Part shown: in pieces, positions 52,794 through 64,000 of the stretch
Layout of the letters: every line of letters begins with the position of its first letter
How positions within the stretch are numbered: position 1 is the first letter of the stretch
Assembly (NCBI GenBank): GCA_000231825.2
Contig: JH720317.1
Location: 99,143-163,142 of the forward strand
Direction: 5' to 3'
Length of the DNA: 64,000 nt
DNA from: Tetrahymena elliotti 4EA
Lineage: Eukaryota; Ciliophora; Oligohymenophorea; Hymenostomatida; Tetrahymenidae
Notes under the pieces: generated by a model
Databases searched by the model: none
What the model saw: only the letters and a program-made list of their open reading frames with translations
What the model was told of the DNA's origin: nothing
Program-made: the position numbers and the translations under genes

Positions 52794-53994
52794 TTGTAAG
52801 TACCAACTTTCTTGCTTGCTTGTTGCTTTATAAAAATAAATTAAAAAATTAAATATTCAATTTTTTATCTTGAAAATTGATTAACAATTATTTAGTAAAA
52901 AATATATCAAAAAACAATTAAATGTTAATCAATACTTCTATTTTTATTTATTGTGTTATCTTATTTGTTTGTTTGTTTCTTTATTATTTTCTTATTTTTA
53001 TTTATTTTTTCTTTCTAAATAACAAACAACATATAAAGTAAAAAGAAATTCATATATAATATTGAATGAAATTAATTGTAAAAAGATATGCATTTCACTT
53101 TTAATTTTTATACAAACAGATTTGATAAGTTGTATGCCTAAATAAATTGAATATATTTAATTAATCTTTTATCAATCAATCAATCTATTTATCTATCTCT
53201 ATCTTTCTATTTTTCTGTTCGTTTCACATATTCAAGAAAAAAGTCAAAGTTTAATTAATTTTTTGATTCAGAATTAATAACAACCACCTTATCAAAATTT
53301 ATTTTGAAAAGCCATTGATAGAATTTATTATCTTCAAATAAATTATCTGACTAGGAAATATTACAATAATTCTGATAATCAAATCGTTTAAAATTCTTTC
53401 TACCCTTTAAAATATTTTCTCTGAAGGAATTTACATTTTTTTGATATTTATTTTCTTCTTTCCTTTTATTTTGTTTGAATTCTTCAATTTATTTAAATAT
53501 CAAATTCTTTATTCTTTTTTACTGTTAAATTTAACATTGTTAATTTTTAAATAAATTATTTTACAAAAATTTTTTTTTTTTTAGTTTATTTAAATAAGAA
53601 TAATAATAACAACAAATTGAATGAATTTATTAAATAATAATAATAAATTATTTAGAATTTCTAATTTAATGAATTTTTTTTATTGATGTTCACATAGGAT
53701 ATACTCTATATACTTTTTCTCTTTTTTAAAAATAGAAATTGTAATACTTGATACTTACTGATTAAAGCATGAGAATGATTTGAGAGAAATAATATTTGTC
53801 ATTACTATTATATAATATAGTTTTGATTGTTATAAAAACTTTTTTTAAATATTTTAATTGATGGGATAAAATAATAAATTTCAACAATAAAATTGGTTTA
53901 AAAAGGAAATATCAAAAATTAAAACAAGGCATATTTAGATAGAGATAAGTGTTACATAAAATAATTTTTGATAAATTGACATATTAAATTACTT
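52794..53994. other. AT-rich intergenic region
   Basis: No gene recognised. Rich in simple AT and short CTAT/AATC runs near 53170-53210. It includes the upstream side of the ARF-GEF gene. Confidence 0.5.
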
Positions 53995-54660
53995 TCATAA
54001 TTTGCAATATCTTTCAGAGTTGTGGTATTTTTTAATATTGGGAATTTCTTCGAATCTCTTCAAAAAAGGGTTGAAACTAGATGCGAATTCTTGGTATTCC
54101 TAAGAATAGGCCTTTTTGAAGTAGATTATTGAGGTGTAAGCATAGATGTCTGCCAAGGTCAATTTCTTGAAGAATGAAGTTTAACTACCTAAAAACTTTT
54201 AGAGCTACTTAATTTTAGGAATGATTGTAGAGTTTAACAAATTGTTTTTTTCTTCTTCCTTCTTTAATGTTGATTCAAATATTTTTGCTGTTAATTCATC
54301 ACAGACAAATCTTATGTTGTCAATAAGGTATTTTTCTTTTCCTTCTCCTTGAAGTGATTGTTGATTTGTTAATTAAATCAAATAATTTACAATATTTGCT
54401 GACTCTGTGATTGAGAAATCTCCATGAATCAAATAAGGAAGATTTGGGAAATCTAAGTTAAGTTCTTACTTATCTTTTCCAAACCATTCAGTGGCTGAGG
54501 ATAGACTATACTTAGTCTCAGTATAAGGATAATTAGCAAGCTCTAAGATATATCTGTGAGGTTAACCTCTTAAAGGAGCTCCCCAATAACCTAAAACTAG
54601 TTTGGTATTATTTTTTATTTGAATGTCTTCAACTTAGCCAGTAGAATTTTAGCAACCCAT
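53995..54660 (-). CDS. Mu-class-like glutathione S-transferase
   Basis: Single exon, ATG 54658-54660 to TGA 53995-53997, 221 residues. The thioredoxin-like N-terminal domain has LGYWGAPLRGQPHRYILELA with the catalytic-type Tyr. It continues with WFGKDKQELNLDFPNLPYLI and the glutathione-binding SITESANIVNYL (Glu-Ser). This order and spacing is that of mu-class GSTs. The C-terminal helical domain contains KLTLADIYAYTSI, the expected L-x-x-A-D motif. The protein conjugates glutathione to electrophiles. It begins MGCQNSTG ahead of the usual start of the fold. Gly2 with Cys3 and Ser6 is a fair N-myristoylation plus palmitoylation signal, suggesting membrane attachment. This is inferred from sequence only. 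Confidence 0.93.
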
Positions 54661-56202
54661 TTATTTGATATTGTTATATTGGTTTATTTAAAATTGTTAA
54701 TTTTTATTTGGTTTATTTATTTTTTATGACTCATTTTGTTTATATTTTAGGACTTTTTAAGCAAACTCATTCATCAGAATTATTTAGATTTTAGAAGTTT
54801 AGATTAAACAGAGAAAGAAAACAAAGATAAGCAAGTTTTAAAACAATTTTTCTATTTTCTTATTTCTTTCTAAATTTTTCTTCATTAATATAAATTTGTT
54901 GTTTTTTGGTGCTGAATTTTCTTTTTTTGTTCTATTTCGTTAGATTTTATTCTTTGTTTTTGTAATAGATAAATAGATTTATGGCTTTAATTTTTATTTA
55001 ATTAAAAATTTTACAATTTGATTTTTACAATTTTTATTAATTTTTAAGCTTTCTTTCTGTAATCAAAATCATTATTTAATTATTCATAACTGTTTCATTA
55101 CTAAATAATATTCTAAAATAACAATGCTAAAAATATTTTTGTGACCTTTTAGTTCTCTTAACAATAATGAACAAAGAAAAATTAGTATTACATTTATGAA
55201 AAACACAGTTTCCTACTTACTTTGGAATAAAGCAACATTTTTTACTAACTAAAAAATCTTAAAATAATTAAAAAAGAATATTTTCTGATGAATTATTTCA
55301 ATTTCCTTAATATTTTTATAGAAAAAATTGAAACCAGCTTATTAAGATGATATGGAGTAATATATCAAATTGTATAAAGATAGATATTTTTTACAAAATA
55401 AGTAATACAAATCTGGTAAAGACTTAAAAATAATTATAATTTCAAATAAAATAATCAATAAATGAATATGAAATTACAAATAATATTTTGAAAGGCAACA
55501 AGAAAATCACCAATTTAATAAAATTTTGGAGATGATCGTTCATTATAAAAGTAACATTCATTTTTGCTCAAATCCTACTATCTCTAAAAAAAACTCCTCA
55601 AATGTTATTTAATGCTTGATTTTAATGAAATCAATTTTGAAAAAATATAATCAGTAATGTTTTGAATTTAAAATTATTTTATCTCGAAAGTTAATATCAA
55701 AATTAATATGAAAAATAATTCTAAAAGTTAAAATTGTTTATTTTCTTTGGAATATTTGGAATAGAAATGAAAGAATAAACAATATCTAATATTAAATAGT
55801 TTTTTGAGAAATAATTATTAAAAAAATGTATTAAAAGTTTAATGAAGTTTTAAAAAATAAAGTAACATCAAGCTTAATATTCAATAAGAGCTAAATAAAA
55901 AAATAAATGGAACACAAATATGTTAAGAAATAAAAAAGATCTAAATTAAAACAATTTTTTTAAATTTTTAAGTTAAATTAATAAATAAGATTTTAATTAT
56001 TATTGAAATAAATGAAATATTTACATATAAAGAAGATAAAAATGATTTTGATATAATTCAATGATAATGATGTAATGCTTGACTGAATATTCTAAATACA
56101 ATTTTTATAAATTAAAACGATCAATAAATTTTAAATATCTTGGCTATATTTCTTTCTAATTGCTTTATGAATAAATATCTATAAATTTATTAATTAACTA
56201 TT
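54661..56202. other. AT-rich intergenic region
   Basis: No gene, repeat or RNA recognised. Confidence 0.5.
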
Positions 56203-57741
56203 TCACAAATCGTTTGAAGTGTACCATTAATAGGAGAAATAATGAGTGACATAGTCATCAGATCTTAAGTAGCCAACTGCAATGAGGGTGGGACCCATGA
56301 ATAGACCAAACCAGAAAATAGCATTTCCAAGTGCATGTCCTTTGAAGGGTTTCATCATAAAGAATAAAGGAATTTAGAAAAGCATGAAACCGAATAGGAT
56401 TGGACGGACTACTCTGAAAACCATGACAGCAATCCATTCATGCAAGAGAGCAGAGAAAAAGAAAGTAATTAATTGTGCTGTGAATTTGGAGGTTTTGTAA
56501 ACTTCCAAGCTTTCCAAATAGACATGTCTGTAAAGGAAAAGGTGGACAGGACGATTCCATTTACGGTTGTATTCTTCATATGACGTGCAATTCCACCAAT
56601 CATCGAAGAACTTACGGTCACCGAAACGAGTGATTTCTGCAAAAAAGCCTAATATATTTTCAAATAGAATGTAGAAAAGACACATATCGAATGCACTAAG
56701 AGGTAACAACAACTAGAATATAAGTTCTACTTTATGAATTGTATGACCTAATTAAATAACTGGCATAACATAATCTGTCCATATAGCATATGCTGCAAGA
56801 ATGCAAAAAGCAGTTATTGCTGACTTCAAAAGGACATACCATAATCTAACCTTGGGAGAACGGGGATAGCTTTTTTCATATATTAAAACAGGCATCCACA
56901 TGAATAAAGTAAAGTTTTTGAAGTTGATATTTTATGGATAAGCTAAATCTTTATCCTTGTCTTCATCTTCACTATCTTGTGCATCTTGTTTATGATGTTT
57001 TCCATGTGTTTAGCTTTTTTGATCTTTTGATGATTCCACTGCTTTTTTATCTTCTTCAGTGAACTGTTTGTTTCCTTATGTTTTTTTCTTTAAAGCAGCT
57101 TGCTTTTGGGAAAGAAGATAATCTTGGCGGAATTTTTTGTTGGCTTATGTGTAGGAGTGCATTTTCATGAAGTGAGAGCAAGCAAGTAAACAGCAGAAAG
57201 TTGCATGAGTTGAGCACCAATCACGAGTAAATGTCATATAAATGGTATAAGCAAAGATGGCTGACTGAGTTGAGTGTTGTAAAAAGGAAGCAATTTTATC
57301 ATTCAAGCCCATAAGGATGAGTTTTTGAAGGATAAAAGCAGTGTAGCTCCATACATAAAAAAGTGGCCATGTGATAATGCAAAGTAAGAAATCATTTTTA
57401 AAGCTGTTGAAAAGGACAGGAGAAAAAAGATAGCCATTCTTAATGAAATTCTAAATAGGTTTAGATAGGAGGAAAGTGAAGATCAGCAAGTATAAAGCCA
57501 TGAAAACACCTCTAAATTTAGATTTACGAATCTCTGAATTTTCTTCTAATTCATCGAGCAATGAAGGACGAGTTTAGAAAAATTCTCTTTTCTTGGTAGA
57601 AGAAGTCTCTGAATCGCTAGCTTTGATACCTTCATCAGGATCTCCTTTGGTGACAGTTTCATCTTTATGATGATCCTTGCCATTTCCCTAAATGACTTGA
57701 GCTTTATTGTGCTATTTTGTTGTTGATTTTGAAGAAGACAT
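56203..57741 (-). CDS. DGAT1/SOAT-like MBOAT acyltransferase
   Basis: Single exon, ATG 57739-57741 to TGA 56203-56205, 512 residues. The first 80 residues are polar and disordered, as in DGAT1. Multiple membrane segments follow. A charged loop rich in Lys, Asp and Gln (about residues 210-265) interrupts the membrane part. The C-terminal half carries the family signatures FFDDWWNCTSYEEYNRKWNR (the F-Y-x-D-W-W-N block), VHLFLYRHVY and the catalytic His in ALLHEW (His codon 56440-56442). These are shared by diacylglycerol O-acyltransferase 1 and sterol O-acyltransferases, ER enzymes that make triacylglycerol or sterol esters from acyl-CoA. Length and the disordered N-terminus favour DGAT1, but substrate cannot be settled from sequence. 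Confidence 0.93.
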
Positions 57742-58128
57742 AAACAATAATACAATCAATAACTAAATTTTTTATATTTTTTTAATTATAAACAAATTGT
57801 AAAGATCAAAGAGATATCTTATATTTAAATAGATGATCATGATTATTTTTATAGGAATTGTTATCTTAATTTATATAATTTTATTTAGCATCAAAACCCA
57901 AGATTATTTGCAAAAAAAGTGTAAATGCATTTTTTAATCATTTCTTATGAGATTGACTCATTTTATTTTTACATTAATGGATAAATGACGTCTAAACCAT
58001 TTAAAGGGGTAATTTAAAATTAGTAATAGTTCACTAAATTCTGCATCAAAATTCTTACTTTCCTTTTACAAATTTTTAACATCTTTGAAACTTTTATTGA
58101 ATTTTTTAAAAATCATTCTCGATTTATT
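57742..58128. other. AT-rich spacer
   Basis: Upstream side of the acyltransferase gene. Nothing recognised. Confidence 0.5.
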
Positions 58129-58752
58129 TCAAAAACATTTTAGGCTTCTATAAATTATAAATAAAAATCTATTTCTGATTTAATAGAGTTTATTTTCATG
58201 ATGTTTTTTGATAAAATGTCCTTAATCGCTATCAAAAAGAAAAACATCTTTTTTTATCTATTTATTGATCTAATGGTTTAAACTCTCCTGTGTAATTTGG
58301 AGGTAAAAATTGAATTTCATATCAAGACTTTCCATATCTTTTAAAAGGTCTTCATAATCATGCGATTTATGATCATCAAACAGTAAAACCCCTTTAATCT
58401 TTAATACATTAATTTGATCACCATATTAATATAGAATATCTTTTTGAATAATTTAAAAAATTATTTAAATGCCAATCAACTATAACAATTTAAATAAGTT
58501 GGGGAATCCTCAATTTACATTAGACTTGAAATAAGAGAGAAATTTATTATCCTACTTTTATACACTTACAAAAAAAGGAAGTTATTTATAATAAAAACAG
58601 TAAGGAGCATTAGTAAAAAAATGAGTGTAATTGATCTTTGAAAATAAATGAATTTGGTCAGTAAGCAAATTATTTTTAATTGCATCATTAGGTATTTATA
58701 ACATCACATAATTCAGCGTATAACAAAGAATAGTTAAATCTTCAAATACCAT
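58129..58752 (-). CDS. Uncertain gene or gene remnant
   Basis: A minus-strand frame from ATG 58750-58752 to TGA 58129-58131 has protein-like sequence, for example LLTDQIHLFSKINYTHFF and VLLFDDHKSHDYEDLLKDM. One TGA interrupts it in the middle. A GT...AG stretch of 39 nt (GTAAAT...TTATAG) spans the TGA and keeps the frame, so a very short intron could explain it. The frame also stays open for some distance upstream of the ATG without a better start. It may be a real small gene, a 3' part of a larger one, or a pseudogene. No family recognised. Confidence 0.35.
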
Positions 58753-59668
58753 TGATTTTATTTAAAACTTGTAAATAATTTCAATCAAGGAGAACCACAA
58801 ACACGATTGAATTATCTTTATTTTTAAAGATTACACAAAACAAAAGCAAAAATTTAATATCACATCAATTTAAATTAATTTATTTTCTTTGCAAAAAGTT
58901 GCAAAAAGGTTACACAATATTTAAAAAAAATAAATCAAGTTAATTCCAGAAACAACAAATTAAATCATCCACCTCAAAAATAAACTAAAAGTTATTTCAA
59001 TCATAAAAAGACAATAGCCATTAAAAATCCAAAAATAACAAATTTCAAGTTAAGCTAAACAAACATTCTTGATCAATTAAAAACTTCATCTTTATATTTA
59101 GATCAAAATCTACTTTTCCTTCAAGATACAATTTTATACACTATTAAAATCAAATTTAATAAAATAAAATAAATGCAGATGTTTCCAAGCTTAAAAAATA
59201 AACTAAAAATAAAATGTTTTTTCCCATTTATTTTCTCGAGTGATATTTAACTTTAGTTTCATCATTTTTAAATTTGTTGAAATAATTTTGATTAATTTGA
59301 TAATAAAATGATTCTCTCTATTTTATAATCAATCAATAGATAGATTTTATTTAAGAGATATTTTATTTGAAGTAAAATTTTACTTATCATTTTAAAATTT
59401 GTTGAAATAATTTTGATTAATTTAATAATAAAATGATTCTCTCTATTTCAATTTAATAATATTTTTTGCTTTTCAATTAAATATTTCATTTAAATTGTAT
59501 TTAGATGATGAAAATAAAAATACATTCATTTAATATAAAGTAAAATACAAAAATTTTAATTATTTTTTGTTTGTTTTTTAGAAGTTTTGATTTGCTTTTT
59601 GTTTGAATTGTTCTGTTTTAATTTAAAATAGCTGATTTTGTTATTTATTTGTTAATGTTGATTGTTTT
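58753..59668. other. AT-rich region with direct repeat
   Basis: Possible upstream coding continuation of the uncertain gene at 58129-58752 reaches about 58900. A direct repeat is listed separately at 59261-59448. Nothing else recognised. Confidence 0.4.
59261..59448. repeat. 63-bp direct repeat, 125-bp period
   Basis: Segments 59261-59323 and 59386-59448 are nearly identical (both contain TTTGTTGAAATAATTTTGAT and end GATTCTCTCTATTT). They are separated by 62 bp of unrelated AT sequence. Confidence 0.9.
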
Positions 59669-61440
59669 TCATAAACCACTTTGCTTACTAGCCCAAGAGT
59701 TCAAGCCATCTCCAGTAGTTGTAGTTACTCCAGTTAAATTTACCTTCTTTACATCGAATCTAGAGCTAGCAGCATTTCCAATAATTTAACTTTCTTAGAT
59801 ATTTCTTAGAGTTTATTTTTTTGAATCAACTGCTTTTAATTCTTATAACTCACTCATGAAGTCATCTATCTTCTTCATACTTTATTCATCAAAGTATTCT
59901 CTTTTAATTTTATAAGAAAAATTATGAATAAACTAAAGAATAATAACTGTTAATTTACCTAGAATTAAGGAAAATGTCATTAATTAACTAGTAAACAGAA
60001 ATTTTAGACCATTCTCTATGAATTAAGTACTTCATTGACATTAATGCTTTGATAATAAGTTTCTTTTACAAATTATACTAAGCCAAATTACTTTTCTAAA
60101 TTTATAAAAAGGGTGAAGTTAACAAATTATTTATTTATTTTAATAGACAGTGAAATTAAGTTAAATTACAAGTATATTTTATAGGTTTTCAGATAAAGTG
60201 TATTCGTAAACAACTTTAGATTGAGGAATATCAATAATATCTTCTTTTTTAATAAGCTTAATCTATTAAGGAGCTTGATCTACTTATTATTACTCTTCCT
60301 AATTAGGTATTTACTGAAGTTAATTTTATGTTTTTTCTTCATCTTTCTTTTACAATTTCTCTTACTTCTTTTTCATTAACCTTTCTCTAATTGCAGAAAC
60401 CTTTGATGTATCATCATCATTTTTCTCCTTTTTTTCTACATCTTCTTGCTAATCTTAACCCTTTTGCTAATTAGAAATTTAAGGAACTTCTTACTTATCT
60501 TCTGCTGCCTTTTATTCTAATTCTTCTTAGTTTTTCGATTGATTGACTTATTCTTGTGGTTCTTGAGGCTCTTAAAAATTAATTGACTTAAAGAATTTGG
60601 TCTGCTCATAAAACTTGTTGAGATGCTCACTTATTTTTTTCATGTTTGCTTGGAACTGTTAAGTAAGATAAATAAATAAAATAGAATGAAATAAATGTAA
60701 TTTTTCTACTTAAAAGAATAAAAGAAAAGGAAAGTAAATATTACCTAAAATGTGTCATCTTTAAATAAAAGAAGATTGACTCTAAAAGTATCTATTATTT
60801 TATAAAAATGTCCATATTCTCTTAATATACAATGTTCTCTTGCATCTATAATGATATTCAATATTACTATCAAGTACTTTAAATCATCTTACTTTCGATA
60901 ATTTAATGGAATATCTATTAGCTAATAAACAGTCTAATATTTATTTTAATTATTCTTATTAACTCAATCTAAATAATTTAACCAATTTTACATCCAAAAT
61001 GTGAGCAGGATGTAGCTCCAAAATGTGCCCTTTAAACAAAGTCTTTATCATTTCTATGCACTTTGAAGTTTTTGTTTCTATTTTTATTGCCTTAAGCAAC
61101 TTGTCCAATGCTTCATTAGGTTTAACTTAATCTATTTATTTATAATTCTAAATTACTACTTACTTTATACATTTTTAAATTTACTTTTCTGTTCTTCTAA
61201 TTTCTTTGATTCATCTTCAGGGTTTGGCTTTATATGCTTTTAAGGGTTTTTTTTCATTTCTTCAAGCAACTGCTTTTGCTTGTTCTATTTCATTATAAAA
61301 AAAATAAATTAATGGCTGAAGTGAGAGAATAAGCAAATAGATCATACTATTTCAAACTCTTAAAGCATCTAATCTATCTTGTTTTCAGAAGCTGTGTTGT
61401 TAGCACAGTCTCTTCTGAAATTTTTATCAAAGTACATCAT
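59669..61440 (-). CDS. Charged helical protein of unknown function
   Basis: Seven exons: 61440-61348, 61284-61164, 61131-60992, 60933-60745, 60655-60170, 60095-59959 and 59900-59669. They sum to 1398 nt, or 465 residues, with start ATG 61438-61440 and stop TGA 59669-59671. All splice phases agree. The N-terminal third is a helical, armadillo-like fold candidate (KLLKAIKIETKTSKCIEMIK, then DLKYLIVILNIIIDAREHC). The middle is very rich in Gln, Glu and Lys with coiled-coil character (SAIRERLMKKKQEKLQKKDE). The C-terminus has a short helix and then a Gly/Thr-rich tail (VNLTGVTTTTGDGLNSW). There is no signal peptide or membrane segment. I do not recognise the family; a scaffold or cytoskeletal role would be a guess. 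Confidence 0.8.
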
Positions 61441-62859
61441 TTTAACAGACTGATTTTTAATAGATCTTACTAATAAATTTCTTTTGAAAGTAAATTGTAA
61501 TAATATGAATGTATATTATTTTAATCAAATATAAAAATCATAATTTGTATGTATATTTTAATATTATTACAACTATTTCTATTTGTTTATTTTCAAAGTG
61601 TCTAAGTACCTAATTCTAGCTCTTGCTATTATTTATTGACTTATTTATTCATTTTTTTAAAATATGAAAGCAAATAATCTCCATAAGATTATGTTAATCT
61701 ATATCAATCGATTCAGATATTTTAAATGTTTCAATAAATTCAAATATTAATAAGAAATAATTCATTTATATTTAGTTAGATAATTATTGCTGTTTAATGA
61801 TCTTATTTATATATTTCCATTGAAAATCAATAGTTATGGGAAATTGTTTTATTTTTTTAATGAAATATTTTTCAAATCTATTTCAAAATAAATGAATTAT
61901 TTTAATATTAAACTACATAAGGAGCTTATTTTAGCTCTTTATGACTGATTTTTTTTAAAAATATAAAATCCATAAGATAAAGTTGATAAATATTATCTTA
62001 GATAGTCTAAATGTTTCATATAAAAAATATATAATAAAGATAACACTCCATTAGATATTATTTAGATTAAAATTGAAATGTAAAGAAAATAACAAAAATG
62101 CAAGTTATTTAAAAAATGAATTTAAAATAATTTTCTGAATAAAAATGTATGAAAATCTCATTTGAATAAGTTTTATGTTAGTATTAGCAGAATAATATCT
62201 CTTCAAAATTAGAAATTGAAAATAAATAAATATTTATAGCTAAAAATAGTTAGTTGTATTTTTATATTGTAGAGCATTTCAGATTAGATTTTGATAAGCT
62301 TTACCACATATTATTAATTCAAAATAGCTTGAGGACATAAATAAATAATTTGGATATTAATTTTATCAACTATAAAGAAAGAATTTCAAAATAAAACTTC
62401 CTTAAAAAAGTTTATTGTATTTTCAAATCTATTTCAATAGTCGAAATTATTTAAAAATTACAAATTATTTTAAAAAAAAAAACTTTTTTTGAAACTAAAT
62501 TGTTTAATGGAACAATGGAACATTAGCAAGGAAATGCAGTATTGCTAAAAGAATTATAATTAAGCTATTTTTTATAGTTCAATTACTTACTAAACAGATA
62601 TGAAAATGTATTAATTGTTTTATTCTTCATGAAAAATAAAATCTATTATTATCAAGCAAAGATTCTGATCTCAAAAATAATCAATATTCTAAGAAGTAAT
62701 CGTATCTTAAACTAATATTCAATTATTATTATTTTTTATTAGACTTTATAACAAATTATTATTTAATAATAATCATATTATCAAGATATTTAATTTGATT
62801 TGATTTATCAAAAAATTGTAAATAAAAGTAGAAGACACAAAACATAAAAAAAAGCTAAA
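61441..62859. other. AT-rich divergent intergenic region
   Basis: Lies between two divergently transcribed genes and should contain both promoters. No specific element was seen. Confidence 0.5.
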
Positions 62860-64000
62860 ATGGATCTAAATTTAGAGGAACTAATCAATTTAAAATAGAA
62901 ATTAGCTTCTTTCAAACAATAAAAAATGAATATAAGATAAAAGTATGAAGATATAGGTCTATAAATAATACAAAAACCAGAAAAAATAGGTAAAAATATT
63001 TAAATTAATTAAACATACTAACACATATGATCAACATTTCTATCAATATTTAAAATTAAAATTACATACATTAAATCTATCATTTTAAATTTAAGACATT
63101 TAAAATATATCTAAAAGTTTCTGATATTGAAGAAATTAAATATCATGATACATAAAATGAAGATTATAAAGTAATGAAGCAAGAATTATCATAACATGGA
63201 TTTAGCTAGTTTAGAATTTTAAGATAAGGCGATTTCACATTTCTAATATTTGCTAAACATTCTTAAACAAACATTAGATATGCAATAAAAGGAATTATAT
63301 TTAAGGATGAAACAGGAAAAATAGATAAAATAGTTGTTGATTATGTTAATTAAGAAAGAAATAATTTAAATATTTGCCAAGGATCCCCATATGTTGTTAA
63401 TTTTTTAGGTCAAATTGAAGGAAAATAATTTATGTATTTAATTTTAAATGAGTGTTAAGGTAAATTATTAAAAAATATTTGTTATCAATGGTATTTATTT
63501 ATTACTTAAATTTTAATAGGAACTCTTTCAGATATCTTAATATAGAACAGTTCTAAAAAATTGAATGAAATGTCTGCAATTAAGTACGCCCATGATATAG
63601 CTGAGGGTCTTAAGTTTATTCACTCTAAAAATATCATTTTTAATGATTTAAACATTGAGAACATTATGATTGACTATTAAGGAAATGCAGTTCTGAGTAA
63701 AATTATAAAAATTAATAAGTTTATTTATTTATTAAGCTTATAAAGGTGATTTTGTCTAATCTGATCAAGTAGTTGGAGGATATGCATAAAATCAATATGT
63801 AAAAACTTTTTAAGATTCTTTTCTTGTTTTAATTTATTTTTTATTACATAAAAGCAAGGGAATATTTATTATTAACCTCCTGAATGCACCAATAAAGAGT
63901 ATTTTGAAGAATATTTCCAGGAATATACTAAATTAGGAATAGTTGTTGAACAAAAACCAAACTTTAAAGTGAATTTATTATAATTTATGTTATTTAAATA
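62860..64000 (+). CDS. Divergent protein-kinase-like protein, 5' part
   Basis: Start ATG 62860. Exons are 62860-62989, 63118-63459, 63520-63696, 63737-63798 and 63855 onward past the right edge, and all phases agree. The kinase fold is visible. IRYAIKGIIF holds the likely ATP-anchoring Lys, and MYLILNECQGTLSDIL forms the hinge. AIKYAHDIAEGLKFIHSKNI leads into the catalytic loop, and YYQPPECTNKEYF is an APE-like P-P-E end of the activation segment. The catalytic loop reads FNDLNIENIMID in place of H-R-D-L-K-x-x-N. Asp is kept but the His-Arg and loop Lys are not. No clear D-F-G is seen after it (TYKGDFV instead). It may be a weak kinase or a pseudokinase. The N-terminus is a short coiled coil. 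Confidence 0.75.

Noticed and set aside
57546..57755. Minus-strand 69-residue ORF
   Set aside because: A shifted frame over the N-terminus of the acyltransferase, whose frame is open for 512 residues.

Overview
The window looks like macronuclear DNA of an oligohymenophorean ciliate, most like Tetrahymena. It is very AT-rich. Coding regions read through in-frame TAA and TAG (read here as Gln), and every gene I could close ends at TGA. Introns are short, AT-rich and GT...AG. In most genes I mapped, exon lengths sum to a multiple of three only with this code and these introns, which is independent support for the models.

Layout. Positions 1-13900 hold a minus-strand family of very large secreted or membrane proteins rich in Cys-x-x-Cys repeats. 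There is one partial gene at the left edge (1-120), one apparently intact gene of about 2350 residues (4980-12752) and a broken duplicate (2297-4130). Three identical tRNA-Asp(GTC) genes lie among them; two are part of a segmental duplication that also copied the 3' part of the Cys-rich gene. Positions 14660-20257 hold a small one-TM protein and a leucine-rich-repeat gene in which nearly every exon is one 31-codon repeat. Positions 21310-28993 hold a 60-residue His-rich protein, an H-F-x-x-G repeat protein, a membrane-anchored thioredoxin/PDI-like protein and the 72-residue KISH (TMEM167) secretory protein. Positions 30352-52793 are mostly two giant minus-strand genes: a USP9X/USP24-type deubiquitinase and a BIG/Sec7-type ARF-GEF. 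A compact DOT1-like methyltransferase sits between them. Positions 53995-61440 hold a mu-class glutathione transferase with an N-terminal Met-Gly-Cys, a DGAT1/SOAT-type MBOAT acyltransferase, a doubtful gene and a charged protein of unknown function. The right edge holds the 5' part of a divergent protein kinase.

The genes do not form an operon. Several act in the secretory and membrane system (KISH, ARF-GEF, PDI-like protein, DGAT, Cys-rich surface-type proteins), but this may be coincidence. Intergenic stretches are long, AT-rich and mostly featureless. No CRISPR array, rRNA, insertion sequence or intact transposon was seen.
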